Shown here one piece after another: positions 25,654 to 34,201 of a DNA stretch of 64,000 nt. Both the position numbers and the translations under genes were made by a program. Position 1 is the first letter of the stretch, and each line of letters opens with the position of its first letter. The stretch lies in contig NZ_BCNV01000008.1 in the NCBI RefSeq assembly GCF_001570725.1, positions 54,299-118,298 of the forward strand, written 5' to 3'. The notes under the pieces are model-generated. The model was not told the origin of the DNA, did not search any database, and saw nothing but the letters and a program-made list of their open reading frames with translations. This stretch comes from Paenibacillus amylolyticus. Lineage in GTDB: Bacteria; Bacillota; Bacilli; Paenibacillales; Paenibacillaceae.

Positions 25654-26463
25654 TTAGATACCAGGAATGGCATTACGTTTGTGATGTGTGCGCGTATAGA
25701 ACGCTTCGAGGCGCTCTTGTGCAGCCGGATCGATCTGCTTGCCTTCAAGATAGTCGCTGTTGGCTTCATACGAAATTCCCAGCTCATCTTCGTCCGTCTG
25801 ACCTTCCCATAATCCTGCAGATGGTGCCTTATCCAAAATAGCTTGTGGCACGTTCAGATATGCTGCCAGCTGGCGTACCTGACGTTTGTTCAAGGTGCTC
25901 AGTGGCGTGATATCTACAGCGCCATCGCCCCATTTGGTATAGAAACCCGTGATAGCTTCGGACGCGTGATCCGTACCTACAACGAGCAGGTTTTCTTCAA
26001 ACGAAAGCGCATATTGCATAACCATACGAGTTCTCGCCTTAACATTCCCTTTGCCTTGGTGAGTCATATGGCGTGGACTGCCCAAGGATTTGAAGCCTTG
26101 TTCCACTTCGAGTGCAATCTCGTTAACGGCATCTTCGATATTGGTTTCCACGACATGCTTCAAATCGTATGCTTTCGCTACAGCGTAGCTGTGGTCGATA
26201 TCGGCTTGTTCACCGTAAGGTTGGAATACACCGAGAGTTTTGTACTCTTGATTGTTTTCTTGTGTAAGCTCGTCCGTCGCTTTTTTGCAAAGCGCCGTAG
26301 CTACTGCACTATCAATACCGCCGCTGATCGCAATCAGCAAGCCTTTGGCACCTGCATTTTTCACATACGTCTTCAGAAAATCAACACGCTTGCGAACTTC
26401 CTCTTCTTCGTTAATGCTTGGTTTAACCTTCAATTCAGCGATGATCTGTTGTTGCAAACTCAT
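25654..26463 (-). CDS. nadE: ammonia-dependent NAD+ synthetase
   Basis: This 269-aa protein makes NAD+ from deamido-NAD, ATP and ammonia. The PP-loop ISGGIDSAVATAL, the segment VVGTDHASEAITGFYTKWGDGAVDITPLS and the LWEGQTDEDELGISY loop are those of NadE. No glutaminase domain is present, so it uses free ammonia. Length equals the Bacillus enzyme (272 aa). It is flanked by terminators on both sides and is probably monocistronic. Confidence 0.97.
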   Translation of the reverse strand: MSLQQQIIAELKVKPSINEEEEVRKRVDFLKTYVKNAGAKGLLIAISGGIDSAVATALCKKATDELTQENNQEYKTLGVFQPYGEQADIDHSYAVAKAYDLKHVVETNIEDAVNEIALEVEQGFKSLGSPRHMTHQGKGNVKARTRMVMQYALSFEENLLVVGTDHASEAITGFYTKWGDGAVDITPLSTLNKRQVRQLAAYLNVPQAILDKAPSAGLWEGQTDEDELGISYEANSDYLEGKQIDPAAQERLEAFYTRTHHKRNAIPGI

Positions 26464-26549
26464 CGTTCACACACCCCGTTTCTAAATTAATGAAATTTGA
26501 TGTCCATCTTGAAAGGTCCGAATGGTTCAATAACCTTATCTATCCAAAA

Positions 26550-26591
26550 TGAAACGCCCCGGCATCGGTTATCCGAAGGGCGGGGCGTTCT
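26550..26591 (-). terminator. rho-independent terminator after brxB
   Basis: On the minus strand GAACGCCCCG and CGGGGCGTTTC form a GC-rich stem followed by ATTTT, eleven bases after the bacilliredoxin stop. Confidence 0.8.
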
Positions 26592-26601
26592 ATGGAGCGA
26601 A

Positions 26602-27036
26602 TTAACGGCAGTAACGTTCAAATGCACTAGTGAGATCAGCCGCAATTTCCTCTGCAGAACGGTCTTCCACTTGATGACGCTCAATAAAGTGAACGAGTTC
26701 TCCGTCTTTCATCAAGGCGATGGACGGTGAAGATGGAGGATACGGTGCAAAGAATTCACGTGCTTTTGCAGTTGCTTCCTTATCCTGACCAGCAAATACA
26801 GTGTACAGGTGATCCGGTGTAATATCGTTCTGAAGGGCTTGAGATACACCTGGGCGACATTGACCTGCGGCACATCCGCAGACTGAGTTAATGACGATCA
26901 GCGCTGTTCCTTTTGCATCCGGCAGACTTGCTTCCACTTCTTCAGGAGTACGCAACTCCTGAATGCCAAGACGAGTTAGCTCATCCCGCATAGGTTGAAC
27001 CATATCTTTCATGTATTGATCAAATGACATTGACAT
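26602..27036 (-). CDS. brxB: bacilliredoxin of the BrxA/BrxB (YphP/YqiW) family
   Basis: The 144-aa product carries the family's CGC active site (NSVCGCAAGQCRPG, Cys 53, 55 and 60) in a thioredoxin-like fold. Bacilliredoxins remove bacillithiol from oxidised protein thiols in the cytoplasm. AYPPSSPSIALMKDG-type text (PYPPSSPSIALMKDGELV) and the C-terminal IAADLTSAFERYC match the family. The paralogues BrxA and BrxB cannot be told apart here, so the symbol is provisional. The start has AAGGAGTG upstream. Confidence 0.93.
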   Translation of the reverse strand: MSMSFDQYMKDMVQPMRDELTRLGIQELRTPEEVEASLPDAKGTALIVINSVCGCAAGQCRPGVSQALQNDITPDHLYTVFAGQDKEATAKAREFFAPYPPSSPSIALMKDGELVHFIERHQVEDRSAEEIAADLTSAFERYCR

Positions 27037-27257
27037 TCGGTTTCACTCCTTATAAATGGTTGTTCTATAATCTCGTTAGAATTAGAGGCGAATAGCTATC
27101 CAAAACAACGTTACATTCATATCGAAAATTATGGATGTAATGATGTGCTATTCCTATTATACATCCATAAGCAATGAAAGCAAGATTCAGAAACCGCCTG
27201 CGGAAAGGCTTCTTCCATATTATTATGTCTCATTGTCTGGCAAAATATGCTGAATGC

Positions 27258-28952
27258 CTATTGTTCAAATGCCACTTTGAAGGTGGTCCCCTGACCTTCC
27301 TCCGATTCCACGGTAATGGTTCCATTATGTCGTTCCACAATACTCAGGCACATGGACAATCCGAGCCCGGTTCCCTTGGCTTTGGTCGTATAGAAAGGTT
27401 CAAACAGCTTCTCCTTCTTCACCCTCGGTATACCCGGTCCTGTGTCCCGTACACACAGCTCCACCCTGTCGTCTACCATCCGCGTCTCCAGCGTAAGCAC
27501 GCCTTTCTCATTCATGGCTTCCATCCCGTTACGGGCCAGGTTCAATACCACCTGTTTGATTTCCTTTGAATTGAGATTCAGCTTCGGCACATCATGTGCG
27601 AGCAGGAGTTCAATGCTCTGACCACGCAGATTCGCATCCGCCCATAACAATGGACTGAGTTCATGAATGATATCATGCAGCTGGGATTCTTCTTTCTCCG
27701 CAATGCGATTCTGAGCCAGAGACAAGAAATCATTAATGATACTATTCGCCCGGTCCAGCTCTTCCAGGACGATCCGGTAATAGTGATCCAGGGATTCCGG
27801 ACTTTTTTCCTGCATGAGTTGAAGAAAGCCACGCACAACAGCCATTGGATTGCGCACTTCATGCGTAATGCTCGCAGCCATCTGGCCCACCAGACTGAGA
27901 CGGTCCACATTATCCAGCTCACTTCGTAGCATCTCTAGCTCCGTGATATCCTGAATAATTAGCATAGCCCCTGTAACTTCTCTGGCAGGCTCTGTTGAAA
28001 AGGCATAGATTGGCACGGTTCGGGACTGAAATACGTGAGCACCGTAACGAACGGTCAATCCACTAATCTCACCGTGAATGACGGCTCTGCGAATGCTTTT
28101 ATCCATCTTGTCCGCCTGACCTTGTTCAACAAATTGACTGGCAGGCTGTCCAATGAGATCAGGCGTGGAGGTACAAGGTAACTGCTCTCTCGCTGTTTGC
28201 TCCATCATCTCATTGACGAACATGACCGTGCCTTCTTTATCTACAGTGGCAATGGAGAGGGGAATTGCATTCAGAATCTGATGAAGTTTCTCCGTTTCGG
28301 TTATGTATCGGTGGTGAACTTCGGAGAGATGCTGCTCCAGCCCACGATAATGTTTCATCCGTTCCAGCCATAGCAGACTCAGACTGCCCGCAACAATGCC
28401 ACCAGCAGTATATCCAAGTGCTGTAAGTATCATGTAGGTTGCAGAGTATGTGGAGTCATTCTGGTGGGATGTGATCCACAACAGGCTCGTTACAATTAGT
28501 TCCATTGCAATCAGGGAGATCAGGATCGCCATTTTGCGCGAAGACGTATTATGCTTGAATCGTTTGGCAGACAACCATACAATAGGATAGAGAAGAATGC
28601 CCGTATGAAGGAGAAATCCGTACAGATCATAGGGATGCGCAAAAAGAAAATAGAAGAGAATATGTAGAATGGACAGCGTTAAGCCTATAGCGGACTTACA
28701 ATACAAAATAACAAGTATCACAGGTACGATGCTTAATGATATGGGTACGGCCACTGGACTCGCAAAAAGCGCAAACAGCAAACACAGCAGCATGCTCGCG
28801 ACACTTGTCACAGCTAAACTGGGTTGTACTGTTCCGGCATGTTCCATTTTGGCAATAGCCCGCCTGGAGAGCCCCAGATGGAATAAGGGAATCAGGAATA
28901 CCGCCGACCCTGCCAGCAGTACTTGTAAAAGAATGTCCTTTAACGCAACCAC
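27258..28952 (-). CDS. membrane sensor histidine kinase, sporulation KinB-like
   Basis: The 564-aa kinase has about six N-terminal membrane helices within residues 1-195, a PAS domain (~225-335: LNAIPLSIATVDKEGTVMFVN), and a HisKA domain with phospho-acceptor H364 in SITHEVRNPMAVVRGFLQLM. The HATPase domain follows (NLARNGMEAM, DTGPGIP, GTGLGLSMCLSIVERH). The GTG start at 28952 is chosen because GAGGAGGAG lies eight bases before it. No response regulator is adjacent, as with the Bacillus phosphorelay kinases KinA-E; the HEVRNPMAVVRGFLQL text is close to theirs. Role in sporulation entry is inference. Confidence 0.88.
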   Translation of the reverse strand: MVALKDILLQVLLAGSAVFLIPLFHLGLSRRAIAKMEHAGTVQPSLAVTSVASMLLCLLFALFASPVAVPISLSIVPVILVILYCKSAIGLTLSILHILFYFLFAHPYDLYGFLLHTGILLYPIVWLSAKRFKHNTSSRKMAILISLIAMELIVTSLLWITSHQNDSTYSATYMILTALGYTAGGIVAGSLSLLWLERMKHYRGLEQHLSEVHHRYITETEKLHQILNAIPLSIATVDKEGTVMFVNEMMEQTAREQLPCTSTPDLIGQPASQFVEQGQADKMDKSIRRAVIHGEISGLTVRYGAHVFQSRTVPIYAFSTEPAREVTGAMLIIQDITELEMLRSELDNVDRLSLVGQMAASITHEVRNPMAVVRGFLQLMQEKSPESLDHYYRIVLEELDRANSIINDFLSLAQNRIAEKEESQLHDIIHELSPLLWADANLRGQSIELLLAHDVPKLNLNSKEIKQVVLNLARNGMEAMNEKGVLTLETRMVDDRVELCVRDTGPGIPRVKKEKLFEPFYTTKAKGTGLGLSMCLSIVERHNGTITVESEEGQGTTFKVAFEQ

Positions 28953-29147
28953 AATGCCATCTCCTCCTCTGCCTGCACATTCCCTCATGTATTTCTGATT
29001 AAAACATAGGCGACAGTATATTACAATATATCCCTTAAGACTGCATAATAGAACTTCTCCTAACTCCATTATATTTCAGAAAAAGGCAGGAGTAGACACG
29101 TTTTACGTAAAACAGACAAAATCAATGAAAAAAGAGGGTAATAACGT

Positions 29148-30416
29148 ATGTATGATGTCATTGTAATTGGTGGTGGATCTGCGGGCCTGATGGCTTGCGT
29201 TGCAGCTGCCGAGCATGGAGCCTCTGTGCTTCTGCTGGATAAAGGAGATCAACTGGGTCGTAAACTCGGCATCTCTGGCGGAGGTCGGTGCAATGTAACC
29301 AATGCCAAGGAAACAGATGAACTCATCCGGCATATTCCGGGTAATGGCCGCTTTTTATATAGTTCGTTTCAGAATCTGGACAACCAGGGGATCATGCGTT
29401 TTTTTGAGAATCTCGGAATTGCCCTGAAAGAAGAAGATAACGGCAGAATGTTCCCCGTAACCGATAAAGCGAAAACAGTCGTGGATGCATTGGTAGGCAA
29501 AATCGTCTCCCTCGGCGTTGAGATTCGCACCAAAGAACCGGTTAAGGAACTCATTCAGAACGGTCAGCAGGTACAGGGTGTTAAATTGCTCTCAGGTAAA
29601 ACCATCCTTGGACGCTCTGTCATTATCGCTACTGGCGGCAAATCCGTGCCTCAAACTGGATCAACCGGAGATGGTTATCCTTGGGCCGAAGCTGCCGGTC
29701 ATACGATTACAGAGTTATATCCAACTGAAGTGCCTATTGTGTCTGGGGAGAGTTGGATTCAGTCCAAGGAACTGCAAGGTTTATCTTTGAGAGATATCGG
29801 TCTATCTGTTATAGATGCCAAAGGAAAACCCGTCATCTCCCATCGCGGGGATATGATTTTCACGCATTTTGGTGTGTCGGGACCGGTCGCACTGCGTTGC
29901 AGCCAATTTATCCGCAAGGTTCAGATGAAGTCTGGAAACCCACAGGTTATTATGAGCATTGATCTGTTCCCGGAGCTGTCCCTAGGTGCATTGGAAACAC
30001 AAGTCCAACAGGTATTGGAACAAGAATCACGCAAGGCTGTCAAAAACATACTGAAAACATGGGTTCCGGAACGCATGATTCCATTAATGATGAAACGTGC
30101 GGAGATCAGCGATGACCTCACGTTCCACCATTTCCCCAAAGGCATGTTAAGCAATTTGTGCGGGCTAATGAAGGCTTTTACCTTCCGTGCAGACGGAACA
30201 AGATCGCTTAAAGAAGCCTTCGTTACTGGGGGAGGAATCCACTTAAAGGAGATATACCCAAAAACAATGGAATCCAAGCTGCTGCCTGGACTATTCTTTT
30301 GCGGTGAAGTTTTGGATATTCACGGCTACACTGGGGGGTATAATATCACCGCTGCTTTCTCCACAGGATATACGGCTGGTATGCATGCGGCTGAATATAA
30401 ACACGCCACATCATAA
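29148..30416 (+). CDS. HI0933-family flavoprotein (NAD(P)/FAD-dependent oxidoreductase)
   Basis: The 422-aa product starts with an FAD-binding Rossmann motif (VIVIGGGSAGLMACVAAAEHG) and the family's RKLGISGGGRCNVTN box. FTHFGVSGPVALRCSQFI and the C-terminal GGYNITAAFSTGYTAG, which closes the FAD site, are also present. The family (Bacillus YtfP, E. coli YhiN) is uncharacterised; related enzymes act as reductases or in redox metabolism. The start follows AGAGGGTAATAACG. It is divergent from the kinase gene and ends in a bidirectional terminator. Confidence 0.93.
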   Translation: MYDVIVIGGGSAGLMACVAAAEHGASVLLLDKGDQLGRKLGISGGGRCNVTNAKETDELIRHIPGNGRFLYSSFQNLDNQGIMRFFENLGIALKEEDNGRMFPVTDKAKTVVDALVGKIVSLGVEIRTKEPVKELIQNGQQVQGVKLLSGKTILGRSVIIATGGKSVPQTGSTGDGYPWAEAAGHTITELYPTEVPIVSGESWIQSKELQGLSLRDIGLSVIDAKGKPVISHRGDMIFTHFGVSGPVALRCSQFIRKVQMKSGNPQVIMSIDLFPELSLGALETQVQQVLEQESRKAVKNILKTWVPERMIPLMMKRAEISDDLTFHHFPKGMLSNLCGLMKAFTFRADGTRSLKEAFVTGGGIHLKEIYPKTMESKLLPGLFFCGEVLDIHGYTGGYNITAAFSTGYTAGMHAAEYKHATS

Positions 30417-30461
30417 TAGGTATTACACACTTCATACCCATGCTGAATTGCTTCAGATGTC

Positions 30462-30502
30462 AAAAACCCCGATGTCCACTATCCGTGGAGTATCGGGGTT
30501 TT
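30462..30502. terminator. bidirectional terminator
   Basis: AAAAACCCCGAT and ATCGGGGTTTT form the base of a hairpin whose top is TCCAC/GTGGA. It lies between convergent genes. Confidence 0.88.
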
Positions 30503-30562
30503 CAGCATTGTTCCATTTTAGAAAGGTGGATCGAACCACTCTTCGCCTGTGATTTTTGCCTT

Positions 30563-30946
30563 CTAGGCTTTGACACTGCCCGAGAATCCATCAGCCGAAT
30601 CATCGTATGCCGGGTCCTCGCTATAGTTATGTGCACCTTGCTCAGCCTGGCTCCCCTGGTTTCCGCTCGTATAACCATCGTTCCAATCCTCATTCACGAG
30701 ATGAGCCGGAATCGATATATTCTGAAACTGATCCAGTTCTTCCGTTTGCGAGGCAAATACGGCACTTCCTCCATGAGATTGTACAATCTCCACGGCAGAC
30801 TGAGGATCCTGGCGATCTGTGGGAATGTACAATTCCAGCGGGCCGGACTGATACGGCTTATATCCCAATTCCTCCAAGGTTGCCCTGGCGGCATTCAACG
30901 CCGAACCGTCTGCGAAATGCACCTGTAGTTCGCTATTATCCATCAT
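30563..30946 (-). CDS. hypothetical acidic protein, 127 aa
   Basis: The start has AAGGAGGAAGAG upstream, so it is a real gene. The N-terminal ~70 residues (LQVHFADGSALNAARATLEELGYKP, LELYIPTDRQDPQSAVEIVQSHGG) look like a small alpha/beta ferredoxin-like domain. The C-terminal half is disordered, acidic and Gly/Ser/Asn-rich. Similar small proteins in Bacillales carry 'general stress' or 'YflT-like' names, but I cannot assign it. No signal peptide or membrane segment. Confidence 0.75.
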   Translation of the reverse strand: MMDNSELQVHFADGSALNAARATLEELGYKPYQSGPLELYIPTDRQDPQSAVEIVQSHGGSAVFASQTEELDQFQNISIPAHLVNEDWNDGYTSGNQGSQAEQGAHNYSEDPAYDDSADGFSGSVKA

Positions 30947-31060
30947 CGTCTCTTCCTCCTTGCTACAGCTAATCTCTCATCATCCGTTGATGAGATTCTT
31001 CTTCTATAGCATGGGCAGATATAGCGCACGATATGCTTTGACTTAGAAAGGAATTCCTTC

Positions 31061-31223
31061 AGGGCGTGTCTGAAAACTCCGAAGGAAGCAGATTTTGCCG
31101 AATTTTCGTTCCAAGCAAGGAAGTTTTCCGCAGGCGTGCCGGGGCACGTCAAGGGAAAGTGACACAGCATGGGGCGAAAAGGCGGTAAAAGATGAACTTC
31201 AGCGAGTTTTTGAGACACGTCCT
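31061..31223. repeat. ~163-bp imperfect palindromic element (MITE-like)
   Basis: The left end (AGGGCGTGTCTGAAAACTC) and the right end read on the minus strand (AGGACGTGTCTCAAAAACTC) are near-identical inverted ends. The symmetry continues inward with many matches and centres exactly on CGTGCC-GG-GGCACG at about 31142. The whole unit could fold into one long hairpin. Its right end overlaps the ecsB stop codon. The minus-strand open frame inside it is not believed to be a gene. Confidence 0.7.
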
Positions 31224-32469
31224 AGGCCCGGGTCTGCCGAACCCATCCGGCAATTGATAACACACAGAGTCCAAAGGCCACCGCACCTGCGGCTGTCAGA
31301 ATACCGACGATCCACCCGAGCCAGGCCAGTCCCAGCGTGAATCCCATAAGAATACCAATCGGGACGAACAACATCCGAACCATCATCGAACCTGCACGAT
31401 GCAGCGCCTCCGAGTCATACGTTATGAGCTGAACATAGTCGGACGTGGCAAAAACATCCCAGGAACGATAAAACATTACCGTCAACATGATGATTAATAA
31501 CGCACACACGATGACATTGACCGGAAAAGGTGGCAAGGCAACTGCTGCGATGGATAGTCCGCCAAGCTGCAAATACAATTTCATCGTAGCTGAGTTTCGG
31601 AAAAATGCCTTGAACGCAATCTCCGCTGTCCGGTTCGCGATGGAACGATTGCGCAGCAGTTTACGCGGTTTGCGGAAGATGATGGACCTTGTTCGTGGGG
31701 CTTTCGGCTTGCTCACCGCCCGGCTTAACATTAGTGCTGTAAGCTGCAGCCTGCTCCGCAGATCCTCCCGTACATCCCCTTCAAACGTTCCCTTCATCAA
31801 GAGCCTCATCTGTCCGACTGTAATCAGAAGAAGCATGATCACCCCGATACCAAAACTGATTTTCCACGTCTGCCCATGCATCCATGATGTCGCATGAATG
31901 GTCATATAACCTATGCCGATGACGAGAGGGATCATCTGAATCCAGCGTCGCCATCCTATAAGTCGAACCTTCGTCATATGTAGTGTTATTGCCTGGAATG
32001 AAGCTACTGCACCGAACCAGACAGCCATAAGTGCAATCTGGAGATTCGACATCTCATAGACACGGGACCACAGGGGTGCGGTCAGCGCTGTAATCAGGAT
32101 CATTTTGCCCAGATGTTGCAGACAGGACAGGTAGAGCCCTTGCCTCATTAACGTGCGCATCCACAACGGCCTTGATTTCAGAAACAATACATCCGCTTCC
32201 TCCACAAATATCAACACACCCCCGGTAAGCATAACCACGTCAATCAACCCGGTCAGTACAGGAAGCGGTAATCCTGTCGCCCATGCAGGCAGCGGTTTGG
32301 TCCACAGACTCGTGTACCATCCAATCAGATAGAGCAGACCCGGAACAAGCAGGTATACCCACACCGTCCAATCCACGACGAGTCTAAGATTTTTCATTTG
32401 TTCCCTGAAATGCTCTTTACGTCTTCGTCTGTACAAACGAAGTGGTGTATAACGCTGGGAAGTTTCCAT
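31222..32469 (-). CDS. ecsB: ABC transporter permease EcsB
   Basis: This 415-aa protein has a basic N-terminus (LYRRRRKEHFREQMKNLRLVVDW) and roughly eight to ten membrane helices. The length (408 aa in Bacillus) and the position directly after ecsA with 21 bases between match EcsB. The Ecs transporter affects secretion, competence, biofilm formation and site-2 protease activity in Bacillus; the exported substrate is unproven. The stop codon TAG lies inside the palindromic element at 31061-31223. An ecsC gene is not adjacent. Confidence 0.9.
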   Translation of the reverse strand: METSQRYTPLRLYRRRRKEHFREQMKNLRLVVDWTVWVYLLVPGLLYLIGWYTSLWTKPLPAWATGLPLPVLTGLIDVVMLTGGVLIFVEEADVLFLKSRPLWMRTLMRQGLYLSCLQHLGKMILITALTAPLWSRVYEMSNLQIALMAVWFGAVASFQAITLHMTKVRLIGWRRWIQMIPLVIGIGYMTIHATSWMHGQTWKISFGIGVIMLLLITVGQMRLLMKGTFEGDVREDLRSRLQLTALMLSRAVSKPKAPRTRSIIFRKPRKLLRNRSIANRTAEIAFKAFFRNSATMKLYLQLGGLSIAAVALPPFPVNVIVCALLIIMLTVMFYRSWDVFATSDYVQLITYDSEALHRAGSMMVRMLFVPIGILMGFTLGLAWLGWIVGILTAAGAVAFGLCVLSIAGWVRQTRA

Positions 32470-32490
32470 TCTCTCTCACCCTCTCTCTAT

Positions 32491-33222
32491 CTAAGACGTC
32501 AGTACATCGAAACAGTCAAACAAAGAGGCTTCCGGCAATCCTGCCACTTCACGGATTTCATCCAGTGTTCCCTCGGCAGCCGATCTGCCGGAAGCAATCA
32601 GAATAAACCGATCGCAGATTCGTTCAGCGGTATCCAGTACATGCGTAGACATGAGCACACCCGCGCCGCGGCGACGTTCATCATCCAGCAATTTTAGAAA
32701 ATCCTTGGTTGCACGAGGGTCCAGTCCGATGAACGGCTCGTCCACAATATAGATATCCGGTGAAGACAGAAATCCGATCATCAGCATCATTTTCTGCCGC
32801 ATGCCCTTCGAGAAGCTGGCTGGAAGATCATTTCGAACGTGGTCCATGCCGAAACGAACCAACAGTTCCTCCGCTCTGGCAACAAAAGCTTCTTCCTCCA
32901 TTTCATATGCCGCTGCCGCCAGGTCCAGATGTTCCCAGAAGGTCATATATTCGTAAAAAACCGGTTGCTCCGGGATATAGGCATAGCGACCCTCTCCCCC
33001 AATCGTCACTTCATAGTTCGCATGTTCCAGCAGACCCAGCAGTGTTTTGATCGTGGTACTTTTGCCCGCACCATTCGGTCCGATAATACCTACCAGCTCT
33101 CCCCGCGCCACATTCATTCGAATATTGCGTATGGTCGATTGTCCCGGCTCGTATCCTGCCTCGGTAATATGTACGTCCAATATGGACTCCTGTATTTCCG
33201 TGCTTTTATATTCCGTTCCCAT
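32491..33222 (-). CDS. ecsA: ABC transporter ATP-binding protein EcsA
   Basis: The ~243-aa ATPase has Walker A GIIGPNGAGKSTTIK, the signature ASFSKGMRQKMMLMIGFL, and Walker B DIYIVDEPFIGLDPR followed by a D-loop and STHVLDTAERICDRF (H-loop). It pairs with EcsB downstream to form the Ecs exporter. I use ATG 33222, which has GGGAG eight bases upstream; the GTG at 33231 is also in frame but too close to that site. Confidence 0.92.
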   Translation of the reverse strand: MGTEYKSTEIQESILDVHITEAGYEPGQSTIRNIRMNVARGELVGIIGPNGAGKSTTIKTLLGLLEHANYEVTIGGEGRYAYIPEQPVFYEYMTFWEHLDLAAAAYEMEEEAFVARAEELLVRFGMDHVRNDLPASFSKGMRQKMMLMIGFLSSPDIYIVDEPFIGLDPRATKDFLKLLDDERRRGAGVLMSTHVLDTAERICDRFILIASGRSAAEGTLDEIREVAGLPEASLFDCFDVLTS

Positions 33223-33331
33223 ATCATTCACTCCCTGTTCTAATCAGGCGTTTATTTCATTCTTTAGTTTTATTGTAATCGAGTTACGGGCTGTTTGTTT
33301 GATCATTTTGAGCATTTCTATATAGATGGCA

Positions 33332-33383
33332 AATAAACAAAGCAATAAATCATAGTAATGTATGATTTATTGCTTTGTTTATT
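33332..33383 (-). terminator. long perfect hairpin overlapping the doc stop codon
   Basis: A 23-bp perfect stem (arms 33332-33354 and 33361-33383) with a six-base loop is AT-rich, and its arm includes the TAA stop of the toxin gene. On the minus strand the stem runs into AT-rich sequence rather than a clean T-tract, so it may also act by protecting the mRNA 3' end. Confidence 0.7.
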
Positions 33384-33789
33384 ATTCTTCGTTTTCAGTA
33401 ACACAGTATGTTCGAATAATCGAGACTAGTTCTTCAAATGTGTACTTGTGGTTCACCATATCAACAGTAAAGTCCTCAGCAAAAGTTTGATCCATTTTAA
33501 GATACACATTGTTATAACGCAGAAAGATCACTAATGCGGTAAAAGCCGTTCTTTTATTAGCATTATGAAAAGGATGGTTTTGGCCCAAAGATTGAAAGAT
33601 CGCAGCAGATTTTTCATATATAGATGGGTAGGCTTCGTTACCAAAAACTGATGATTGTGCTCTTACAACCGCAGATTCAAGCAGACCAGAATCTTTAACT
33701 CCAATCTGCTCTCCAGGACTGTAACGCTTAATCATAGCGACGTTGATCGCAATAACCTCTTGAATACTCAAATACCGGGTCATGCTCAT
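33382..33789 (-). CDS. Doc-family (death-on-curing, Fic fold) toxin
   Basis: The 135-aa protein starts with TRYLSIQEVIAIN and carries the Fic/Doc motif HPFHNANKR (H72 to R80), followed by TAFTALVIFLRYN, as in Doc toxins. Phage P1 Doc phosphorylates EF-Tu and stops translation; chromosomal homologues are presumed similar. The first codon overlaps the antitoxin stop by four bases (ATGA), so the two are translationally coupled. Length is typical (~125-135 aa). Confidence 0.9.
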   Translation of the reverse strand: MSMTRYLSIQEVIAINVAMIKRYSPGEQIGVKDSGLLESAVVRAQSSVFGNEAYPSIYEKSAAIFQSLGQNHPFHNANKRTAFTALVIFLRYNNVYLKMDQTFAEDFTVDMVNHKYTFEELVSIIRTYCVTENEE

Positions 33790-34049
33790 CTATCCTTAAG
33801 ACCTTTCAGGGTTTGATCATATTCACCCATCACATCAGCCAATGTATCCATAAAATCACTACTGATTCCGTTAGGCAAATTAACTTTTGCAGACTTTTTA
33901 ATAATAATCTCCCCGGTGGACTGATTTACCTCGATTTGAACCATATCGCCTTGCTCAAGACCAACCTGTTTGAAGGCATCCGTCATTGTTAATCCAAGAC
34001 TATTACCGAATTTCGTTACTTTTCGTTCCATCTCACTCACCCTATTCAT
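33786..34049 (-). CDS. AbrB/MazE-type antitoxin
   Basis: This 87-aa protein has a swapped-hairpin AbrB domain at the N-terminus (ERKVTKFGNSLGLTMTDAFKQVGLEQGDMVQIEV) and a ~35-aa acidic C-terminal tail that would bind the toxin. It lies directly upstream of the Doc toxin with a four-base overlap, the usual antitoxin-first order. The ATG at 34049 follows GGGGGAG with a six-base spacer. Such pairs repress their own promoter. Confidence 0.88.
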   Translation of the reverse strand: MNRVSEMERKVTKFGNSLGLTMTDAFKQVGLEQGDMVQIEVNQSTGEIIIKKSAKVNLPNGISSDFMDTLADVMGEYDQTLKGLKDR

Positions 34050-34142
34050 TCATTTCTCCCCCTTAGTTATACTATTCAACTGTTATAACAATTATACTAA
34101 TTTTTTTATCCAATTGCATATTATTTCGAATTGTGAAATGCA

Positions 34143-34178
34143 AAAAAAGAAGCAGGGGTTCCGGAGCCCCTGCTTCTT
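34143..34178 (-). terminator. rho-independent terminator after the repeat protein
   Basis: On the minus strand AGAAGCAGGGGCTCC and GGAACCCCTGCTTCT form a GC-rich stem followed by six to seven T residues. Confidence 0.92.
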
Positions 34179-34201
34179 CATATTACAATGAAAAGCTCAT
34201 A

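Noticed and set aside
30943..31218. Minus-strand frame of 91 codons inside the palindromic element
   Set aside because: It lies in a repeat that would be found in many places, starts without a ribosome site and overlaps the upstream gene's leader.
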